Source: Clostridia bacterium (GTDB taxonomy: Bacteria > Bacillota > Clostridia > Oscillospirales > Acutalibacteraceae). Taken from it: DNA of 64,000 nucleotides. The first letter of the stretch is position 1; every line of letters begins with the position of its first letter. Both the position numbers and the translations under genes were made by a program. This document shows, piece after piece, positions 42,198 to 51,012 of the stretch. Under the pieces are notes generated by a model. It had not been told where the DNA came from. It made no database searches and was given only the letters and a program-made list of their open reading frames with translations. Where the stretch lies: positions 1 to 64,000 of the forward strand of contig JAFQBE010000013.1 in NCBI GenBank assembly GCA_017416765.1. The letters run 5' to 3'.

Positions 42198-42533
42198 GGG
42201 AGGCCAGGTAAAATCTCTGCCGCCGAGAAGGTGGAAGTGAATGTGGTGAACACTCTGTCCCGCACTTTCACCGCAGTTTGTAACAACGCGGAAGCCGTTG
42301 TCAAGACCAAGCTGCTTTGCAAGCTTTGCCGCAACTTCAAAAATATGTGCGACAAGTGCGGAATTGCTCTCATCAATTTCCGCAGCGGACTTTATGTGTT
42401 CTTTAGGAATAACAAGAATATGTGTGGGAGCCTGCGGGTCAAGGTCATAGAAAGCTAAAACCTTATCATCCTCATAAGCCTTGTTGCTCGGGATTTCGCC
42501 CGCAGCTATTTTACAAAAAATACAATCGGACAT
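42192..42533 (-). CDS. HIT-family nucleotide phosphoramidase (HinT-like)
   Basis: The 113-residue protein has CIFCKIAAGEIPSNKAYED at the N terminus, LVIPKEHIKSAAEID, and the histidine triad HHIHFHLLGGRDF near the C terminus. HinT proteins hydrolyse purine nucleoside phosphoramidates, including aminoacyl-AMP. That fits its place 25 bases downstream of alaS. Its stop codon lies in the left arm of a 14-base hairpin, so mRNA 3' structure begins at the end of the gene. Confidence 0.93.
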   Translation of the reverse strand: MSDCIFCKIAAGEIPSNKAYEDDKVLAFYDLDPQAPTHILVIPKEHIKSAAEIDESNSALVAHIFEVAAKLAKQLGLDNGFRVVTNCGESAGQSVHHIHFHLLGGRDFTWPPG

Positions 42534-42558
42534 TTTTTAATCTCCTTTGTGTTTAATC

Positions 42559-45195
42559 TTACTTTAACATGCCTTCAACAATGCCGTTTGCTGCAGCAAC
42601 AGCATCGTCAAGCTTGGCAAGGTCTTTTGCGCCTGCCATAGCAAAATCGGGCTTGCCGCCGCCGTTGCCGCCCGCAAGCTGTGCAACCGCGCGTACAATT
42701 GCGCCTGCGTTTGCACCGGCTGCAACTGCTGCCTTACCGCAGGCAACTGCAATATTTGCGCTGCCCTTTTCGTTGTTTACACAAGCAATAACTGCAACTA
42801 TATTGTCGCCCTGCTCCTTTGCCTTATCGCCAAGGGTGCGGATTTCATCGGCAGACATATCTTCAACCTTTGCCTTGATAAGCTTTACTGCGCCTACTGT
42901 TTCGGCAGCTGCAAAAATATCGGCTGATTTAAGCTCTGTAAGCTGTGCGGAAAGGGCTGCAATTTCCTTTTCCTTATCCTTGCTTTCTGCTGCCATTGAT
43001 GCTGCCTTACGGTCAAGCTCGTTTACATTGCCAAGCTTCATAGCCTTGGCTGTATTTACGATAAGGTTGTTGAGCGATGCGATATATTCAAGCACACCGT
43101 TGCCTGTAACAGCTTCAATTCTGCGCACGCCCGATGCAACGGACGATTCGGAAACAATCTTGAACAGACCGAGCTTGCCTGTGTTATCAACATGTGTACC
43201 GCCGCAGAGTTCAAGCGAATAATCGCCTGCCTTTACAACACGGACAACATCACCGTACTTTTCACCGAACAGAGCCATTGCGCCCATAGCCTTCGCTTCT
43301 TCAATACCCATTTCGGTTGATGAAACTGGAAGGGCAGAAAGAATTACTTCGTTTACTTTATTTTCAACCTTTGAAAGTTCTTCGGAAGTAAGTGCGGAGA
43401 AGTGAGTAAAATCAAATCTCATTGCGCTATCGTTTACAAGCTGACCTGCCTGCTCAACATGGCTGCCGAGTGTTTCGCGCAGTGCTGCCTGAAGAAGGTG
43501 TGCCGCTGTATGGTTACGCATTGTAGCTTTTCTTGCTTCTTCATTGTAAACGGTAACAGCCTTGTCGCCAACCTTTACACCGTCGCCTGTAAGAGTACCG
43601 TGGTGAAGATATGCACCGTCGGGGTCTTTTGTTGTTTTGCTGACTTCAAAAATGCTTTCACCGATTTTAATTATACCGCTGTCGCCTACCTGACCGCCGC
43701 TTTCTGCATAGAAGGAAGTTTTGTCCAGAACAAGAACAGCATCGTCGCCGTCATTAATAAAGTCTTTTCTTTCACCGTCTGCAACAAGTGCAAGCACTAC
43801 AGCATCTGTATTGTTTTCGGTATAGCCTGTGAATTCTGTTTTTGCAATATCTTTAAATGAAACGCCGTTGTTTCTCCAGTCGGAGTCCGCTGCATTTCTC
43901 TTTGCGTTCTTTGCCTTAAGTCTTGCTTCTTCAACAAGCTGGCGGAACTTTTCTTCATCAACCGTCATATTCTTTTCGTTTGCGATTTCCTTTGTAAGGT
44001 CAATCGGGAAGCCGTATGTGTCCTGAAGCTTGAAGGCATCCTCGCCGGAAAGAACACCGCCTTCGGATTTTTCCATCATTTCGTTGAGAAGTCCCAGACC
44101 GGAATCAATGGTTTTATAGAAGCTTTCTTCTTCCATTGAAATAACCTTTTTGATGTAATCCTGCTTTTCAACAAGGTTGGGATATGCATTTGCATTTTCG
44201 GCAATAACGGTATCGCAAACTTCTGCAAGGAAGGGTCTGTCAATGCCGATAAGTCTGCCGTGTCTTGCAGCGCGGCGGAGAAGCCTTCTGAGAACATAGC
44301 CTCTGCCGCTGTTTGAGGGCTGAACACCGTCGCCAACCATGAATGTTGTGCTTCTGATATGGTCGGTGATAACACGAAGGGAAATATCCTTCTTTTCGTC
44401 TGTGTGATATTCAATACCCGCAATATTTATAATGTGCTTCATAATGTTCTGAACCGTATCAACCTCAAAAAGGTTTTCAACATCCTGCATTACGCAGGCA
44501 AGTCTTTCAAGACCCATACCGGTATCAATGTTCGGGTTTGCAAGGCGGGTATAGTTGTTTTTGCCGTCGTTTTCAAACTGGGTGAAAACAAGGTTCCATA
44601 CTTCAATAAATCTGTCACACTCACAGCCTACCTTACAGTCGGGGCTGCCACATCCCTTTGAAGGACCTCTGTCAAAATAAATTTCAGAGCAAGGACCGCA
44701 GGGACCTGCACCGTGTTCCCAGAAATTATCTTCCTTACCGAAGCGCACCATGTGTGACGGGTCAACGCCGACTTCTTTGGTCCAGATATCGTAAGCCTCA
44801 TCGTCTTCAAGATATACGCTGACATACAGAAGCTCCTCGGGGATTTCGAGCACCTTTGTAAAGAATTCCCATGCCCATGCTGTTGCTTCGCGCTTGAAGT
44901 AATCGCCAAAGGAGAAGTTGCCGAGCATTTCAAAATATGTGCCGTGGCGTGCTGTTTTACCGACATTTTCAATATCGGGTGTACGGATACACTTCTGGCA
45001 GGTTGTAACCCTCTTTTTAGGCGGAGTTACTTCACCTGTGAAGTATTTTTTCATGGGAGTCATGCCTGCGTTGATAAGCAGGATACTTTTGTCACCCTGA
45101 GGTACAAGCGAAAAGCTGGGCATTCTCAGATGTCCCTTTGACTCAAAAAAAGCGAGATATTTTTCTCTTAATTCGTTAAGACCTGTCCATTCCAT
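42559..45195 (-). CDS. alaS: Alanyl-tRNA synthetase
   Basis: AlaS charges tRNA-Ala. The 878-residue protein has the class II core with LINAGMTPMKKYFTGEVTPP and RFGKEDNFWEHGAGPCGPC. The editing domain has HTAAHLLQAAL and LELCGGTHVDNTG, which bind zinc, and a C-terminal DHHA1 region includes AQLAGGNGGGKPDFAMAG. ATG 45195 is preferred; the TTG at 45204 is too close to AAAGGA. It is flanked by a cupin gene upstream and a HIT gene downstream. Confidence 0.97.
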   Translation of the reverse strand: MEWTGLNELREKYLAFFESKGHLRMPSFSLVPQGDKSILLINAGMTPMKKYFTGEVTPPKKRVTTCQKCIRTPDIENVGKTARHGTYFEMLGNFSFGDYFKREATAWAWEFFTKVLEIPEELLYVSVYLEDDEAYDIWTKEVGVDPSHMVRFGKEDNFWEHGAGPCGPCSEIYFDRGPSKGCGSPDCKVGCECDRFIEVWNLVFTQFENDGKNNYTRLANPNIDTGMGLERLACVMQDVENLFEVDTVQNIMKHIINIAGIEYHTDEKKDISLRVITDHIRSTTFMVGDGVQPSNSGRGYVLRRLLRRAARHGRLIGIDRPFLAEVCDTVIAENANAYPNLVEKQDYIKKVISMEEESFYKTIDSGLGLLNEMMEKSEGGVLSGEDAFKLQDTYGFPIDLTKEIANEKNMTVDEEKFRQLVEEARLKAKNAKRNAADSDWRNNGVSFKDIAKTEFTGYTENNTDAVVLALVADGERKDFINDGDDAVLVLDKTSFYAESGGQVGDSGIIKIGESIFEVSKTTKDPDGAYLHHGTLTGDGVKVGDKAVTVYNEEARKATMRNHTAAHLLQAALRETLGSHVEQAGQLVNDSAMRFDFTHFSALTSEELSKVENKVNEVILSALPVSSTEMGIEEAKAMGAMALFGEKYGDVVRVVKAGDYSLELCGGTHVDNTGKLGLFKIVSESSVASGVRRIEAVTGNGVLEYIASLNNLIVNTAKAMKLGNVNELDRKAASMAAESKDKEKEIAALSAQLTELKSADIFAAAETVGAVKLIKAKVEDMSADEIRTLGDKAKEQGDNIVAVIACVNNEKGSANIAVACGKAAVAAGANAGAIVRAVAQLAGGNGGGKPDFAMAGAKDLAKLDDAVAAANGIVEGMLK

Positions 45196-45225
45196 TTTAT
45201 TCAAAAATCCTTTCGGTTAATTTAC

Positions 45226-45552
45226 TTAATATGTGAGAATTACTGCCGCAACAACAAGTGTTTTATCGGAGCGGTTTGCTATTGAATGCTTCTGACCGCC
45301 AAGGCATATACAGCTGTCGCCCTTATACATTGTTACCCATTCGCCGTTATCGTAATACTCGGCTTCACCCTCAACAATGTAGAAAACCTCTTCTTCGTTT
45401 TCGTGTACATGCTCACCGATTGAACAGCCGGGTTCAAGGGTAAGAGTTGCGATTAATCTTGACTTGCCTGCGTATTCGCCCGAATCAAGCATTTTTGTAA
45501 CTACTACCTGTCCGTCTCCGTCACGCATATTGACTTTGACTTCACTTTTCAT
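45226..45552 (-). CDS. Small cupin-domain protein
   Basis: The 108-residue protein is a single cupin barrel. Motif 1 GCSIGEHVHENEEEVFYIVEGEAEYY supplies two His and one Glu metal ligands (central part HVHENEE); motif 2 is DSCICLGGQKHSIANRS. No particular substrate can be named. The start is uncertain: ATG 45552 follows a purine-rich stretch, while an in-frame TTG at 45573 has no ribosome site. It lies between the nucleotidyltransferase gene and alaS. Confidence 0.85.
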   Translation of the reverse strand: MKSEVKVNMRDGDGQVVVTKMLDSGEYAGKSRLIATLTLEPGCSIGEHVHENEEEVFYIVEGEAEYYDNGEWVTMYKGDSCICLGGQKHSIANRSDKTLVVAAVILTY

Positions 45553-45581
45553 TTCTTCTGCTCTTTTAATCAATTATTTAT

Positions 45582-46718
45582 TCATCCTTTCGGGTTGCCC
45601 GGAATTTTTCTTGCATCAGTCTGTGCCGCGGTTACATTCATAACCGTATCAACATCGCTGCCCTTATAGCCTTTTTTGAAAAAGACAGTTACAAGGCGTA
45701 CCAACCACATCAGCGGCAACAGCAGAACACATTTTTTAACTACGGGATAATTTATAGCCATAAAATCTCTGTCCGGGAAGAAGCGCCTGAACATATATTT
45801 TAATTTACCTTCTTCCTTAACCGTTTCCGCCGCTTTGTTTGAAACAGTACCGTAAGTACCGCTGCTGAAAATGTATTCGATAACATTTACAAGCTCGGGT
45901 TTCATTTCAGCTCCGTCAAATAAAACGGAAGTAACCCCAAACATGATATTTATAAATTCATCGAGCCGTATTTTTTTAAGCTCACCGAAAATATATTCTT
46001 TGTCAAGCTCAGGCTTTTTGCGCATATAAAGCCATATATCAAGCAGCGACCTGACACCGGACCCGCCTATAAAATAATGCTTTGCAAGGTGTGCCGCCAT
46101 AAACACAAAGAAATCCTCATCGGTGTATTTTACCTCGCAGCCCTGCACGGGGACGGTGCGTTCAAAATGCGTTCCGAAATATGCATTATATAGCGGAACA
46201 TCGGTATCCATCAGCGCACCGTGGTACTCGATATACATAAACGGCACACGCTTATACGCAATATTCACACCGTCTGTTCCCGAAACCTCGCAAAGCTCAT
46301 AGCCGCATTCTTTCATAAATCCGTCAAGCTCGTGCTTGTGCGCCGTATCGTACTGAATATCAACATCGCACATTGAGCGAAGGTCAGGCCGCGGATAAAG
46401 TTGCTTCATAACACTGCCCTTTAAAAGCATATATTTTATGCCGCGTTTTTCAAGCTCCTGCGCAAGCTCCTGCGTTGCTATTTCCTGCGTTGCTTCGCGC
46501 GCTCTGCCGAGTTTAAGCTCACGCTCAAACGGTGCGGCATATTCGGGCGGAAGTTTATCAAGCTGTTTTAACGCATAGCAGATTATATTCACAACGCTGT
46601 GCGTTTTGGCAAATTTATATAACCGCTCATAGTCAATATCCTGCAGCAGCTCTTTTTCAATTTCTGCGCCGTCTGCCGCATAAGCCATAAGCCTTGAAGC
46701 TAAAAGCCCCGTATTCAT
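45582..46718 (-). CDS. Nucleotidyltransferase-fold protein (PF14907 type)
   Basis: The 378-residue protein has KRGIKYMLLKGSVMKQLYP and DLRSMCDVDIQYD, the GS...DxD core of the nucleotidyltransferase fold, and a conserved histidine-rich helix (FMAAHLAKHYFIGG). This is the pattern of the family PF14907, often seen with secreted-peptide or polysaccharide genes. A hydrophobic segment lies near the C terminus (VLLLPLMWLVRLVTVFF). The target is unknown. GGAGG precedes ATG 46718, one base after the subtilase stop, so the two are coupled. Confidence 0.82.
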   Translation of the reverse strand: MNTGLLASRLMAYAADGAEIEKELLQDIDYERLYKFAKTHSVVNIICYALKQLDKLPPEYAAPFERELKLGRAREATQEIATQELAQELEKRGIKYMLLKGSVMKQLYPRPDLRSMCDVDIQYDTAHKHELDGFMKECGYELCEVSGTDGVNIAYKRVPFMYIEYHGALMDTDVPLYNAYFGTHFERTVPVQGCEVKYTDEDFFVFMAAHLAKHYFIGGSGVRSLLDIWLYMRKKPELDKEYIFGELKKIRLDEFINIMFGVTSVLFDGAEMKPELVNVIEYIFSSGTYGTVSNKAAETVKEEGKLKYMFRRFFPDRDFMAINYPVVKKCVLLLPLMWLVRLVTVFFKKGYKGSDVDTVMNVTAAQTDARKIPGNPKG

Positions 46719-46719
46719 A

Positions 46720-48459
46720 TCATTCCTCCGTTGCAGCTTCTTCGGGTGTTTCAGGTTCGGCGTTCGGGCTGAAATCGAAGCTTTCATCGCCGTCAACCGT
46801 TACCTTACCCCAATCTTCGCCGCCTGCAATCACGCTGTATTCGCCGCTTTCAAGCAGGCAGTTAAAGCTGCCGTTTATATCTGTTTCAAAAACGAATTCC
46901 GCCGCATTGCCCGTTTTAAAAACAACCGTTGTATCGGGCGAAGCCGTAACCGTAATTGAGTTCATCAAGTATTTATTTTCAAGTGCTGCTTCAACGGCAA
47001 GCTTTGCATTAACCAACGGGTAGCTTTTTATTTTGAGCTTATCCGCAAAGTAATATTCCTCCGCAGGAGCTACCGTATCGCGTGTATTGGTACAGATAAT
47101 CTCTTTTACATCTGCACCGCTCAAAGCACTGTTTGCCGACCAGACGAGGGAAGCAATGCCACTTACAACAGGTGCCGCCATTGATGTACCGGAAAGGGTC
47201 ATATAATCGTTTTCCGTAACACAGCTGTAAATGCTTACACCGGGGGCGCAGATATCAACCCTGTCGCCGACATTTGATGACGCAGACTGAACATAGCTGC
47301 CGCCATCCATTGTTGCACTGCCTACAACAATAATTCTGTCAATCAAATCCTGTGCGCTTATTCCCGAATACGGAATAAAAGCGTTCTTTTCGTTTATCGG
47401 GCAAAAGCAGCCGTTTGAGATTGCGTCTATAGGTCTGCTTTCCGAATTGCCGTTACCTGCCGACTGTACTACCAGAAAATCATAGCCGTTTTTAAGCAGA
47501 GCCGCCATATAGCAGGAATACAGCATGGCATCAAGATTTCGTATAAATGCCGGCCACTGTGAAGCTTCCGCACCAAGCGTACCGGAAGAACCGAGCGAGA
47601 AATTGAGCACCTTTGCACCTGCTTCAACTATCTTGCCGAAGCCGAAGAAAATTGCGACATCGCCTATCCACAGCTGCATATCCGACGGACTCCAGTCAAC
47701 ACAGATAAGGTTTGAATTCTGGCATATGCCGCTGATACCCACACCGTTGTCGCCCTTTGCAGCGATAATGCCTGCAACATGCGTACCGTGGTAGCTGCTT
47801 CTGTTACGGCCGGCTTCCTTCGCAGTAGGGAAAGTTATTTTACCTGCAAGGTCATCGTGTTCAACTTCAAAGCCGCCATCAACAATTCCTATATTGATTT
47901 TTTCAAAGTAGCTGCTGTAGCCCCATGCCGCTCTGGTCTGCGTTGCTTCAAGCCACCAGTTGTTACCGGCAGGATTTGCTTCATTCCAGCTTTCGGTATA
48001 CCAATCGTAATGAGTAAATGGGTCATTGGGCGTATACTGTTCTTCGTAGCGTTTCGCAGGGCAGATGCTTGCAAGCGCAATGCCATCGAAATCTGCAGCT
48101 TTTTCACATTCAGCCGTGAGCTGTTCGTAATTCATCGGGCGGGTTGCAACAACACAAAGATTGGCTTTGGGCATACTGCCTATAACCGTACCGCCGATTT
48201 TACGCAGAGAACCGAGCTTATCAAAGAACGATGCATCTTCCTCAAAGAAAATAAGCATCATATTTTTTATATAGCCGTCATTATCGGTAAAGCAGGAAAT
48301 ATCATCATCGCCTATACTGTCTATAAAATCCGAGCGTGTTGCAAGCAGAGAATAAGCATTTGCAAAAACCTGCTTTATGCCTGCCGCAGTTGCCTGATTG
48401 CCCAAGCCCGTAAGGCTCATTATAACCGCCATAAAAAAGGATATTATTCTTTCAACCAA
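46720..48459 (-). CDS. Secreted subtilisin-family (S8) peptidase
   Basis: The 579-residue protein has a signal peptide (about 1-26) and a propeptide region (to about 165). The catalytic domain has Asp194 in IGIVDGGFE, His224 in YHGTHVAGI, the oxyanion Asn336 in SAGNG and Ser426 in LSGTSMAAPVV. A beta-rich C-terminal domain (about 495-560) with an acidic end (PETPEEAATEE) follows. It starts at TTG 48459 with AAGGGGG eight bases upstream. It is coupled to the nucleotidyltransferase gene and could be a housekeeping protease or process a secreted peptide. Confidence 0.9.
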   Translation of the reverse strand: MVERIISFFMAVIMSLTGLGNQATAAGIKQVFANAYSLLATRSDFIDSIGDDDISCFTDNDGYIKNMMLIFFEEDASFFDKLGSLRKIGGTVIGSMPKANLCVVATRPMNYEQLTAECEKAADFDGIALASICPAKRYEEQYTPNDPFTHYDWYTESWNEANPAGNNWWLEATQTRAAWGYSSYFEKINIGIVDGGFEVEHDDLAGKITFPTAKEAGRNRSSYHGTHVAGIIAAKGDNGVGISGICQNSNLICVDWSPSDMQLWIGDVAIFFGFGKIVEAGAKVLNFSLGSSGTLGAEASQWPAFIRNLDAMLYSCYMAALLKNGYDFLVVQSAGNGNSESRPIDAISNGCFCPINEKNAFIPYSGISAQDLIDRIIVVGSATMDGGSYVQSASSNVGDRVDICAPGVSIYSCVTENDYMTLSGTSMAAPVVSGIASLVWSANSALSGADVKEIICTNTRDTVAPAEEYYFADKLKIKSYPLVNAKLAVEAALENKYLMNSITVTASPDTTVVFKTGNAAEFVFETDINGSFNCLLESGEYSVIAGGEDWGKVTVDGDESFDFSPNAEPETPEEAATEE

Positions 48460-48569
48460 AGCCCAATCCCCCTTTTAATATAATATTAATATATATAATA
48501 ATACTTATTGAGCGATTTGTCACTATATAAACGCGAAATTTTCAAAAAATTTTCATGGTTTTATTCAAG

Positions 48570-48598
48570 TTGACACAGATTTTTCAGCGTGATATAAT
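48570..48598 (+). promoter_or_regulatory. Sigma-A promoter of the cobalamin locus
   Basis: TTGACA (48570-48575), a 17-base spacer and TATAAT (48593-48598): a consensus promoter just before the riboswitch. Confidence 0.9.
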
Positions 48599-48615
48599 AA
48601 GTATGACAATTTACC

Positions 48616-48790
48616 TTTATGCGGTTTCCGCTTTGTTTCAAAGCGGAATTAAAACGGAATGCGGTCAGAATCCGCAGCAGCCCCCGCTACTGTATTGCAG
48701 ACAATGCTTTTCATTCATGTCACTGAACCTTAATCGGTTTGGGAAGGCGAAAAGCAGCGGACGAAGCAAAGCCAGGAGACGTGCCGGATA
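48616..48790 (+). promoter_or_regulatory. Cobalamin (AdoCbl-type) riboswitch
   Basis: The RNA shows the class hallmarks in order: a CGGTTTCCG-like P1/P2 area, GGAATTAAAACGGAATGCGG, TCAGAATCCGCAGCAGCCCC, CGCTACTGTA, CACTGAACC, TTTGGGAAGGCG and the B12 box AGCCAGGAGACGTGCC (48770-48785). It controls the following operon by a terminator at 48886-48919. With B12 present, transcription should stop. Confidence 0.95.
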
Positions 48791-48885
48791 AAGTGAAGCT
48801 CAAATCTTTCGGTGGGAAGGATATTGATGGCAAAGCAGCGCACTTTTCAGAAAATGAAGGGTGTGCTATAAGTCATTGTGTCCGA

Positions 48886-48919
48886 AAGCGCTCACCGCGA
48901 AGTGAGTGCTTATTTTTTA
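48886..48919 (+). terminator. Riboswitch expression-platform terminator
   Basis: AAGCGCTCAC and GTGAGTGCTT arms (one G-U pair) with a 6-base loop are followed by ATTTTTTA. It ends 25 bases before the first start codon. Confidence 0.85.
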
Positions 48920-48943
48920 TGTCAGAAAGGATGCAAAAAACAG

Positions 48944-50020
48944 ATGAAAAAAAGCGCAAAAATCATCAGCACACTTCTTGTGTTTGTAATGGTTTTCAGC
49001 CTGAGCGCATCAGCCTATTCTGCCGAGCAAATGGCAGACAGCGTTACGGGATGGCTTCAAAAAAACATTACAGTTGAAGAAGCTGCAAAGGAAAACAAAA
49101 TTGATTCTTACCTTGACTGGACCGTATTCGCCACAGCTCGTTCAGGCTGTGACAGCTATGCTGAAGCATACAAAAGCTACATAGGCAACGCAGTCAGCGA
49201 AAATTTCGACTCATTTTATCTGAGCGATTATGCAAGACTTGCTTTGACCGCCATGTCCGTCGGACTTAATCCCAAGGATATCGGTGGTAAAAACCTGCTT
49301 AATGCAATCGCTCAAACAGATTACAGCACAGAAATGTACACAGGAGGTCTTTTCTATGCGTTAATCGCGCTCAATGCCGCAGATTACGATACACAGGCAC
49401 AGCAAAAAATTCTTGGAGTAATCCTTGAATCGCAGCGTGCAGACGGCGGTTTTAACTCTTATGTAAAAATCGATCCCGACGCATACTGGACAGTAAGCGG
49501 TGACCCTGATTCAACAGGCATGGCACTTCAGGCACTTGCCATTTATAAAGAAGACGCCAAAGTATCAGCCGCTATTGAAAAAGCTGTTATCTTCGCAAAA
49601 AACAGTCAGCTGAATGATGGGGGTTTCGGTGCATATGGCGTAAGTGCAGAAAGCACATCGCAGATTCTTTTGGGACTTTGCGCCGTTGGAATTGACCCGT
49701 TGGGCAAAGATTTTATAAAAGGCGAAAACAATATGCTCACTTCGCTTTCTTCTTTTATTAACGAAGACGGCGGCGCACGCTGCTGGGACGGTTCATCAAA
49801 CATAATGACAGGCTACCAGCTGCTTATGGCAGTTGAAGCCTACGAGCGTTTCACAGAAAACGAAGAAGGTATATATGAGCTTTCGGTGCTTGCTGAAATC
49901 AAAAACGATATTCAGAACTCATGGTTTGGTATCAGCCTGCCTGTAATAGCTGAATTCATCATAACCGTAATAGAATATTTCTTCGATTTATTCGGTCTTG
50001 AACTTTATGTTCAGCCGTAA
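48944..50020 (+). CDS. Secreted alpha/alpha-barrel protein (transcobalamin alpha-domain-like)
   Basis: The 358-residue protein has a signal peptide (MKKSAKIISTLLVFVMVFSL, cleavage near SAYS-AE). Helical repeats with a prenyltransferase/terpenoid-cyclase look follow: ESQRADGGFNSY, DPDSTGMALQALAIYK, NSQLNDGGFGAYG and EDGGARCWDGSSNIMTGYQL. This is the alpha6/alpha6 fold that also forms the N-terminal half of intrinsic factor and transcobalamin. The C terminus is hydrophobic (LPVIAEFIITVIEYFFDLFG) and could tether it to the membrane. ATG 48944 follows AAAGGATG. Direct control by the riboswitch implies a role in corrinoid binding, which is inferred. Confidence 0.82.
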   Translation: MKKSAKIISTLLVFVMVFSLSASAYSAEQMADSVTGWLQKNITVEEAAKENKIDSYLDWTVFATARSGCDSYAEAYKSYIGNAVSENFDSFYLSDYARLALTAMSVGLNPKDIGGKNLLNAIAQTDYSTEMYTGGLFYALIALNAADYDTQAQQKILGVILESQRADGGFNSYVKIDPDAYWTVSGDPDSTGMALQALAIYKEDAKVSAAIEKAVIFAKNSQLNDGGFGAYGVSAESTSQILLGLCAVGIDPLGKDFIKGENNMLTSLSSFINEDGGARCWDGSSNIMTGYQLLMAVEAYERFTENEEGIYELSVLAEIKNDIQNSWFGISLPVIAEFIITVIEYFFDLFGLELYVQP

Positions 50021-50068
50021 TTAACGGACACATTGACCGAAACAAATGAGCGTAAATTGTCAAATAAG

Positions 50069-50094
50069 CGGCGCTGCCAAAAAGCAGCGCCGCA
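50069..50094 (+). other. Intercistronic perfect hairpin
   Basis: GCGGCGCTGC-CAAAAA-GCAGCGCCGC, a 10-base perfect stem with no U-run, ends just before the GGAG of the next gene. It may stabilise or process the mRNA and set the ratio of the two proteins. Confidence 0.7.
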
Positions 50095-50109
50095 GCGCAG
50101 GAGAAAAAC

Positions 50110-50919
50110 ATGAAAAGAATATCAGCATTAACATTAGTTATTCTTTTAATTTTTATGGGCTGTGCCAAACAAAATCCACAGCAGCAAACCACAACAATCC
50201 ACGAACAGTCTGATTCAATCACCACATCAACCGCAGAAGTTGTAACGGAAGAAATCACCGAAGTAAGTCTTACAGCACAAACCGCTGAAAGCGCAACAAC
50301 TGAATCCGTCACAACCTCTGCCACCACAGCAATGCAAACAGCTCAAGCAACCACTGCATTGCAGACAAGCACAACACAAAAATCCACCACGCAAACAACC
50401 GAACCTGCAACGCATACAACACAGCCGACTACCGCCAAGACCACCGCGGCTTATACCACAGCAACAACACAAGCCGATACAACCACCAGCAAAGCAGAAA
50501 TACTTGTAACTGTTCAGACAACCAAGCCTGTGCAAGCTGCAACTGACGAATCACTGATTACGGTAGCTGTATTGTGCAGCTGCAAAAATGCGGTTGATTA
50601 CGGTATACGCGAAAAGAACCCTGCTATACCCGAAAACGGTATTATACTGAATACTACTGTAACCATAAAGCAAGGCAGTACGGCAATGGACGCAATAAAA
50701 GCAGCCTGCACACAAAGCTCCGTAGAAATAAAAGAAAACCGGGGCTATATACGCAGCATCGGCTCACTCGCGGAAAAAGACTGCGGCGGTGCAAGCGGTT
50801 GGCTGTACAGCGTAAATTCAGCATTCCCTAACACATCATCTGACAAGTATGTGTTAACGGACGGGGATAGCATAGAGCTTCATTACACGGTAAAAAACGG
50901 TGATATCACACGCATGTAA
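50110..50919 (+). CDS. DUF4430 lipoprotein (transcobalamin beta-domain-like) with Thr linker
   Basis: The 269-residue protein has a lipobox LIFMGC with the lipidated Cys at about 18 and a long Thr/Ala/Gln-rich linker (about 22-145). A C-terminal DUF4430 domain (about 150-269) carries TIKQGSTAMDAIKAAC, RGYIRSIGSLAEKDCGGASG and SGWLYSVNSAFPN, then DGDSIELHYT. The GYIxSI and SGWxYxVN blocks are those of the beta domain of intrinsic factor and transcobalamin. Four cysteines in the domain could form disulfides. GGAG lies just before the ATG. It is probably a surface corrinoid-binding protein, downstream of the riboswitch. Confidence 0.85.
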   Translation: MKRISALTLVILLIFMGCAKQNPQQQTTTIHEQSDSITTSTAEVVTEEITEVSLTAQTAESATTESVTTSATTAMQTAQATTALQTSTTQKSTTQTTEPATHTTQPTTAKTTAAYTTATTQADTTTSKAEILVTVQTTKPVQAATDESLITVAVLCSCKNAVDYGIREKNPAIPENGIILNTTVTIKQGSTAMDAIKAACTQSSVEIKENRGYIRSIGSLAEKDCGGASGWLYSVNSAFPNTSSDKYVLTDGDSIELHYTVKNGDITRM

Positions 50920-50934
50920 TGTTTATTTAATTAC

Positions 50935-50963
50935 TTGAAAATAAAAGCGTACTGTGATAAAAT
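50935..50963 (+). promoter_or_regulatory. Internal promoter before the second DUF4430 gene
   Basis: TTGAAA (50935-50940), 17 bases, TAAAAT (50958-50963). It has no riboswitch after it, so the last two genes may have basal B12-independent expression. Confidence 0.65.
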
Positions 50964-51012
50964 TTATACAACAGCATTTATTCCCTATTAATAAAACAAG
51001 GAGATTTTCAGC

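Noticed and set aside
43402..43860. Plus-strand open frame inside alaS
   Set aside because: It is antisense to a highly conserved gene, with no start signal.
45226..48459. RiPP (lasso or lanthipeptide) gene cluster
   Set aside because: No precursor peptide, cyclase, radical-SAM or RRE protein was found near the protease and nucleotidyltransferase.
50110..50580. Frameshift or pseudogene in the Thr-rich part of the DUF4430 gene
   Set aside because: The frame is open from lipobox to the end of the domain and the linker composition matches other secreted proteins of the window.
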